This document shows, in pieces, positions 60,398 to 64,000 of a DNA stretch of 64,000 bases (its first letter is position 1; each line of letters begins with the position of its first letter). The notes beneath the pieces were generated by a model. It was given only the letters and a program-made list of their open reading frames with translations, ran no database searches and was not told where the DNA came from. Source of the stretch: JAOUGY01 sp963785075. GTDB lineage: Bacteria > Actinomycetota > Acidimicrobiia > Spongiisociales > ZC4RG35. The position numbers were made by a program, and so were the translations under genes. The stretch spans positions 141,380-205,379 of the forward strand of contig CAWATW010000001.1 of the NCBI GenBank assembly GCA_963785075.1, given 5' to 3'.

Positions 60398-61294
60398 TCA
60401 GCCGCTTGTCGAGAGATGCCGGCCCCGATCGGTGTCCCCGGGGACCTCCTTCCAGTGCTCGATGGTCTGCAGCACCCAGAAGGCCACGAACAGGGTGATC
60501 TCGGTCATCTCGAGCACGAGCAACATGTGGTCCCATCCCGAACGCAGGAGTACCAGCACGATGGCGGCAGCGACCATCAGAGCTGCGATCCCGCCGTACA
60601 GCCATCGATAGCGCGTCCGTATCGGCGGGCGCCGCCGCTCGGCAGCATTGGCGAACGCTGCGGCGGCCAAGAAGCCAAACATGCCGATTGCGGCGATGTC
60701 ATGCGCCCACCGGTCGAAGTCGGCCCACCGGTAGAACGCAAGCGCGATGACGATCAGGAGTCCGAGGATCAACCACATGCCGAGCCTGACCGATTGTGGC
60801 CCTCTCGTGGTGATGACACGGAGATCCCGGGCAGCGATCGAGGCGATGACCGCGGTGACGACAACACCCGCAAATCCGGCGAACAGCAGAGCTTTGACGT
60901 TGTTGTCGATGTTTGCGATCACCCAGTCGGCCAACCCGCCATCGGCTTCGACCGGGAGTGGCCGGGGTGCGACCGACCAGCACAGACCGACGTCGGAGAT
61001 CGGAACGATGGCCACCATGGGGGCGAACATGCCTGCAACGTTGAGGAGGACGTCTTCGAGCCACGTGGTGCCCTTGACGACGATGAGCGACAGCCCGATC
61101 GCCATCAGGACTCCCACGAAGATCGCCCTCACCGGCGTGTAGTAGTAGGCGCTGATCGAGGTCTGCCAGCAGTCCACGGCGGCCCGCTCGATCCAGATCG
61201 CGGCACCCAGGAGCAGGCCCGCCAACACCATCCCGATCCGAAGGTATCGGTAGGTCTTGATCACCTTGTCGTTGTCCGGTCCGCTGTACTCCAT
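60398..61294 (-). CDS. Hypothetical multi-pass membrane protein
   Basis: A 298-residue protein with about seven to eight hydrophobic segments, starting MEYSGPDNDKVIKTYRYLRI. Segments such as AIFVGVLMAIGLSLIVVKG and WLYGGIAALMVAAAIVLVLL are clear helices, and acidic/aromatic loops (SISAYYYTP, WEDVLLN-like) lie between. No known family recognised; a DUF998-like layout is possible. ATG 61294 has a GGAAGAGATG context. Confidence 0.7.
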   Translation of the reverse strand: MEYSGPDNDKVIKTYRYLRIGMVLAGLLLGAAIWIERAAVDCWQTSISAYYYTPVRAIFVGVLMAIGLSLIVVKGTTWLEDVLLNVAGMFAPMVAIVPISDVGLCWSVAPRPLPVEADGGLADWVIANIDNNVKALLFAGFAGVVVTAVIASIAARDLRVITTRGPQSVRLGMWLILGLLIVIALAFYRWADFDRWAHDIAAIGMFGFLAAAAFANAAERRRPPIRTRYRWLYGGIAALMVAAAIVLVLLRSGWDHMLLVLEMTEITLFVAFWVLQTIEHWKEVPGDTDRGRHLSTSG

Positions 61295-61421
61295 CTCTTC
61301 CCTCCGCCGCAACGGTGCGACGCTGCATCTCTTCGAACGGTACTCGGGGCGACCTCGGGATCGCCCGGTCATCGTGGAGCTTCGTACGCGTCGATCGAAC
61401 CCGCCGCAGCTGTGACACAGA

Positions 61422-61661
61422 TCAGTGGGCAGTCACTCCAGGGGGAGCGCAGCACTCGATGATCGAGACACACAGGTCGTCGTCGGTCCACCGAATCTGG
61501 TACACCGCAGCGATCAGGCGACCACCTTCGGGCAAGGGCACCGCTGTGCGTTCGGGAAGGGTGGCGTCGGTCACGTCCCAGATTCCGATCACCGTCACGA
61601 CAGCAAGGGCTGCAGGTCGCAAGGCGGCCCCGAGGTCGGCGCGACGCTGTCTCGCGGACAC
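61422..61661 (-). CDS. Possible small hypothetical protein
   Basis: A 79-codon frame from GTG 61661, with a basic N-terminus, a hydrophobic stretch (LAVVTVIGIWDVTDATL) and a two-Cys C-terminus (IIECCAPPG). The codon use looks partly coding, but there is no ribosome site and no family match that I recognise. It fills most of the space between the membrane gene and the PAS kinase. Confidence 0.3.
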   Translation of the reverse strand: MSARQRRADLGAALRPAALAVVTVIGIWDVTDATLPERTAVPLPEGGRLIAAVYQIRWTDDDLCVSIIECCAPPGVTAH

Positions 61662-61835
61662 GGGTCGGCAAATCGATGAGCCCTGTGGTGGGATGGTGCC
61701 ATCGAGTGGGGCCGAGGAAGCTCGCCGGCTCGGGTCGAGAGCCCCGACGAGTCAGCGGCCGTGTGCACGTCGGTGACACACTATCTGGCTTCTCGGATGG
61801 GGCGTTCTACATTGCATTGGAAAGCGAGGGGAACC

Positions 61836-63251
61836 GTGTCCGCCGCCGAACCCGATGTCGGAATCTTGATGAAGCTCATCGACTCACTGGATGTCGGCGT
61901 TGCGGCGCTGGATCGGGAGGGCCGGGTCGTAGTGTCGAACGCGGCGTTCGCACACGTGCTGGACCGTCCGGTACCGGTCGGTGCGTCGTTCTACGACTTC
62001 CTCGAGCGCGACGGTGAGCGGGTCCGCCAACTGAACTCGTGGCTCATGGCCGATCACCCGGAGCGAGAGTCCACTGCCGAGACCACCGTGGTGCTCGCCA
62101 CGGGCGAACGGCGGTCGGTGGAGCTTCGCAGTGCGGTCATCTGCTCGGGCGAGGGCACGTCCGCGGAGCTGGCCGTCACTCTGATCGATCGCACCAGGCG
62201 CGCCGAGGTGGAGGCCGAGTCAGATCGGCTCCGCGCCATCTTCGAGGACATCGGCGAACTGATCGGAGTCATGTCGCCCGACGGCACGGTGCTGTCGATG
62301 AATCAGTCGGCGTTGGAGTTCTTTGGTTCTGTGCCCACCGAGCGGGGTCTCATTCAGTTCGTTCCGCCGGCGAGCGTCTCATTCCTCATGGGCGAGATCC
62401 TTCCTGTGATCGAGGAGGACGGACGCTGGGAAGGCGAGATCGATCTCCTTCGAAGTGATGGAGCCGAAGTGCTGCACCATGTGACGCTGCGACGCCACGC
62501 CTCGGGTCGGCCCGGGCGGGACTACTTCTGGGCCATCGCACGGGACCGCAGCATGGCCCGCAAGGCTGCCGAGGTGGATGCCCTTGCACGGATGAATGCC
62601 GAGAAGGACCAGTTCATCGCAGGCATCAGCCATGAGCTTCGAACCCCACTGACGTCGATCAGGGGCTTTGCAGATCTGGTTGCCGCAGGGGGCCTCTCAG
62701 ACGGTGAGGCAGCCGAATACGTGGAGTTCATCCGCCACGAGGCCTACGCGATGTCGGCCATCGTCGAAGATCTCCTCGTGGCGGCTCGGCTCGAGGCCGG
62801 TCGCATCAGCATCGTTCCGAGAGCGTTGGACCTCAGAGCGATGGTCGACGAGGTGGCCGGGTCCATCCCAGGTGTCGGGATCCAGATCGAGAACCTCGTG
62901 CCTCCGGACGCGGTCGCCCTCGCCGACGAGATGCGGTGCCGCCAGGTTCTTCGAAACCTGCTGGGGAACGCGGTCCGCCATGGCGGCGGGCGCACCTGGG
63001 TCGAGTGCGATCTGGTGGACGAGCGGGTCTACGTGCACGTCTGCGACGATGGGCAGGGTGTGGACCCCACCCTGCGAGAATCCATCTTCGAAGCCTATGT
63101 CTCGAGGCCCAACGACGGGCTGCGTCCCGAATCCGTCGGTCTCGGCCTCACGGTTTCTCGCCAACTCGCCCGCCTGATGGGCGGCGACGTCGAGTACCAA
63201 CGCACCGATCACAGTCGGTTCACCCTCGCCCTTCCCCGCTCCTGTGTTTGA
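61836..63251 (+). CDS. Orphan PAS-domain sensor histidine kinase
   Basis: A 471-residue soluble kinase: first PAS-like domain (LIDSLDVGVAALDREGRVVV), second PAS domain (FEDIGELIGVMSPDGTVLSM), HisKA with FIAGISHELRTPLTSIRGFA, and HATPase_c with NLLGNAVRHGGGRT, VCDDGQGVDPTL and ESVGLGLTVSRQLARLMGGD. No membrane helices; a cytoplasmic signal such as redox or a small ligand is likely. GTG 61836 has GAGGGGA at 5 nt; an in-frame ATG at 61761 lacks support. Third kinase of the same C-terminal type in the window. Confidence 0.87.
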   Translation: MSAAEPDVGILMKLIDSLDVGVAALDREGRVVVSNAAFAHVLDRPVPVGASFYDFLERDGERVRQLNSWLMADHPERESTAETTVVLATGERRSVELRSAVICSGEGTSAELAVTLIDRTRRAEVEAESDRLRAIFEDIGELIGVMSPDGTVLSMNQSALEFFGSVPTERGLIQFVPPASVSFLMGEILPVIEEDGRWEGEIDLLRSDGAEVLHHVTLRRHASGRPGRDYFWAIARDRSMARKAAEVDALARMNAEKDQFIAGISHELRTPLTSIRGFADLVAAGGLSDGEAAEYVEFIRHEAYAMSAIVEDLLVAARLEAGRISIVPRALDLRAMVDEVAGSIPGVGIQIENLVPPDAVALADEMRCRQVLRNLLGNAVRHGGGRTWVECDLVDERVYVHVCDDGQGVDPTLRESIFEAYVSRPNDGLRPESVGLGLTVSRQLARLMGGDVEYQRTDHSRFTLALPRSCV

Positions 63252-63303
63252 TCGGAGCAGGCATCGGAAGATGCTTGAAAAGGGCGTTTCCGGTGCTTTG
63301 CGG

Positions 63304-64000
63304 TCAGGCTTCGTGACGTCGGAGCACGGTTGCGGCATCGACGATGGCGTCGGTACCCATGTCGCGGTTCCATCGATAGATGACGCGGTCGACATCCAAG
63401 TCTGCGAGCAATGTTCGACCCTGTCCGACCAACCAATGGTTGTCGAGTGGAGCCTCCACCGTGACCCAAAACGGACCATCGGTGCTCGCATGTCGCGAGG
63501 CTTCGATCAGGCCGGCCAGGTCGCCCTCGAACCAGTGAAAGTTCACACCGTCACCGATCCGGCCGGCGAGCGCAGCCATCTTCGGACCGTTGGCCCCGAC
63601 GATGACGGGCGGTTCGGGGGACGGGCGGCGAAAGCCGGAAGCATCGTGGAGCGGGTGGTGGTCGGCCGTAAGCGACGCGTCTCCCCGCCACATCCCCCGA
63701 ACGGCCGCCACCGCTTCCTCTGTCCGCTGCCTGCGTTCGGCGGCGGGGCGACGTGGGATTCCGACCATGTCGAGCTCTGTTCCGTATGGGCCGGCGCCTG
63801 CGCCGGCGCCCATTCCCAACATCAGTCGGCCGGACGAGAGCTCTTGGAGGGTGGCCGCCGCCACGGCGATGTGGGCCGGGTGCCTGACGGTGGCATTGAG
63901 GACGAGCGGCCCCAGCCCGATTCGGTCGGTTGCGGTCGCGATCGCCGACAAGACGACCCACGGGTCCAGGACCGAGTCCGCCTTCGCAGAAACACCGGAT
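63304..64000 (-). CDS. Luciferase-like (LLM class, F420-type) monooxygenase, 5' end outside the window
   Basis: The open frame runs to the window edge. Visible sequence: DPWVVLSAIATATDRIGLGP, NATVRHPAHIAVAAATLQEL, GRLMLGMGAGAGAGPYGTEL and PEPPVIVGANGPKMAALAGR, the pattern of luciferase-like flavin/F420-dependent oxidoreductases. Substrate unknown. About 230 residues are present; the family has 280-340, so the N-terminus is cut off. Confidence 0.87.
   Translation of the reverse strand, partial: SGVSAKADSVLDPWVVLSAIATATDRIGLGPLVLNATVRHPAHIAVAAATLQELSSGRLMLGMGAGAGAGPYGTELDMVGIPRRPAAERRQRTEEAVAAVRGMWRGDASLTADHHPLHDASGFRRPSPEPPVIVGANGPKMAALAGRIGDGVNFHWFEGDLAGLIEASRHASTDGPFWVTVEAPLDNHWLVGQGRTLLADLDVDRVIYRWNRDMGTDAIVDAATVLRRHEA

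Overview
The window reads as a chromosome segment of a high-GC actinobacterium, most likely in or near the class Acidimicrobiia. The evidence is a BldD-like regulator, F420-type enzymes (Ddn-like and luciferase-like), class E/F sortase genes, Thr-rich linkers on secreted proteins, and the order hrcA-dnaJ-rsmE-phoH-HD-ybeY-corC-era-recO-uppS-glyQS-dnaG-rpoD. This placement is inferred; no rRNA gene is present.

Positions 1-20.2 kb hold the conserved housekeeping block. It has three interruptions: an orphan histidine kinase between era and recO; a 2.4-kb module (Cu-SOD-like protein, membrane proteins, ECF sigma factor) bracketed by two 54-bp inverted repeats between uppS and glyQS; and a yceI gene before dnaG. 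The UppS protein carries a chorismate-mutase-like tail, and the PgpH-like HD phosphodiesterase carries an SdrD-B-like domain in its extracellular part.

Positions 20.2-24.5 kb are a worn region around a tRNA-Asn gene: a VapBC-like pair whose antitoxin has two compensating frameshifts, a frameshifted YtxH-like gene, gene fragments of an isochorismatase and a LuxR regulator fused head to head, a large subtilase with a Trp-rich C-terminal repeat, and a broken VOC gene. Positions 24.5-28.2 kb are a metal/metalloid resistance cluster (MerR with a 19-bp-spaced promoter, ACR3, redox thioredoxin, DUF318 permease, ArsR). Positions 28.3-33 kb hold oxidoreductases, a TetR regulator and an MFS pump.

Positions 33-40.2 kb are envelope and signalling genes: an OmpR/HK pair with a PepSY protein, a PRC-barrel cluster with a 19-residue membrane peptide, another orphan kinase, and a DUF4397-sortase-anchor operon. 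Positions 40.3-49.1 kb carry a cupin, a lipoprotein, a secreted 5'-nucleotidase, a galactokinase-like GHMP kinase with a sugar nucleotidyltransferase, and an Lrp/methionine-gamma-lyase pair. Positions 49.1-57 kb are one minus-strand operon: a ribose-type ABC importer with two amidohydrolases, one fused to a permease, behind a promoter overlapped by a perfect LacI-family palindrome. The window ends with an MFS protein, an M24-fold protein lacking the usual metal ligands, membrane proteins, a PAS kinase and a partial F420-type monooxygenase.

Two patterns cross the window. At least nine start codons lie 6-10 nt after a TANNNT element, often TAGCGT, as expected for leaderless mRNAs. Seven otherwise intact genes or gene fragments carry single-base indels, some in short homopolymers, so assembly error must be excluded before any is called a pseudogene.
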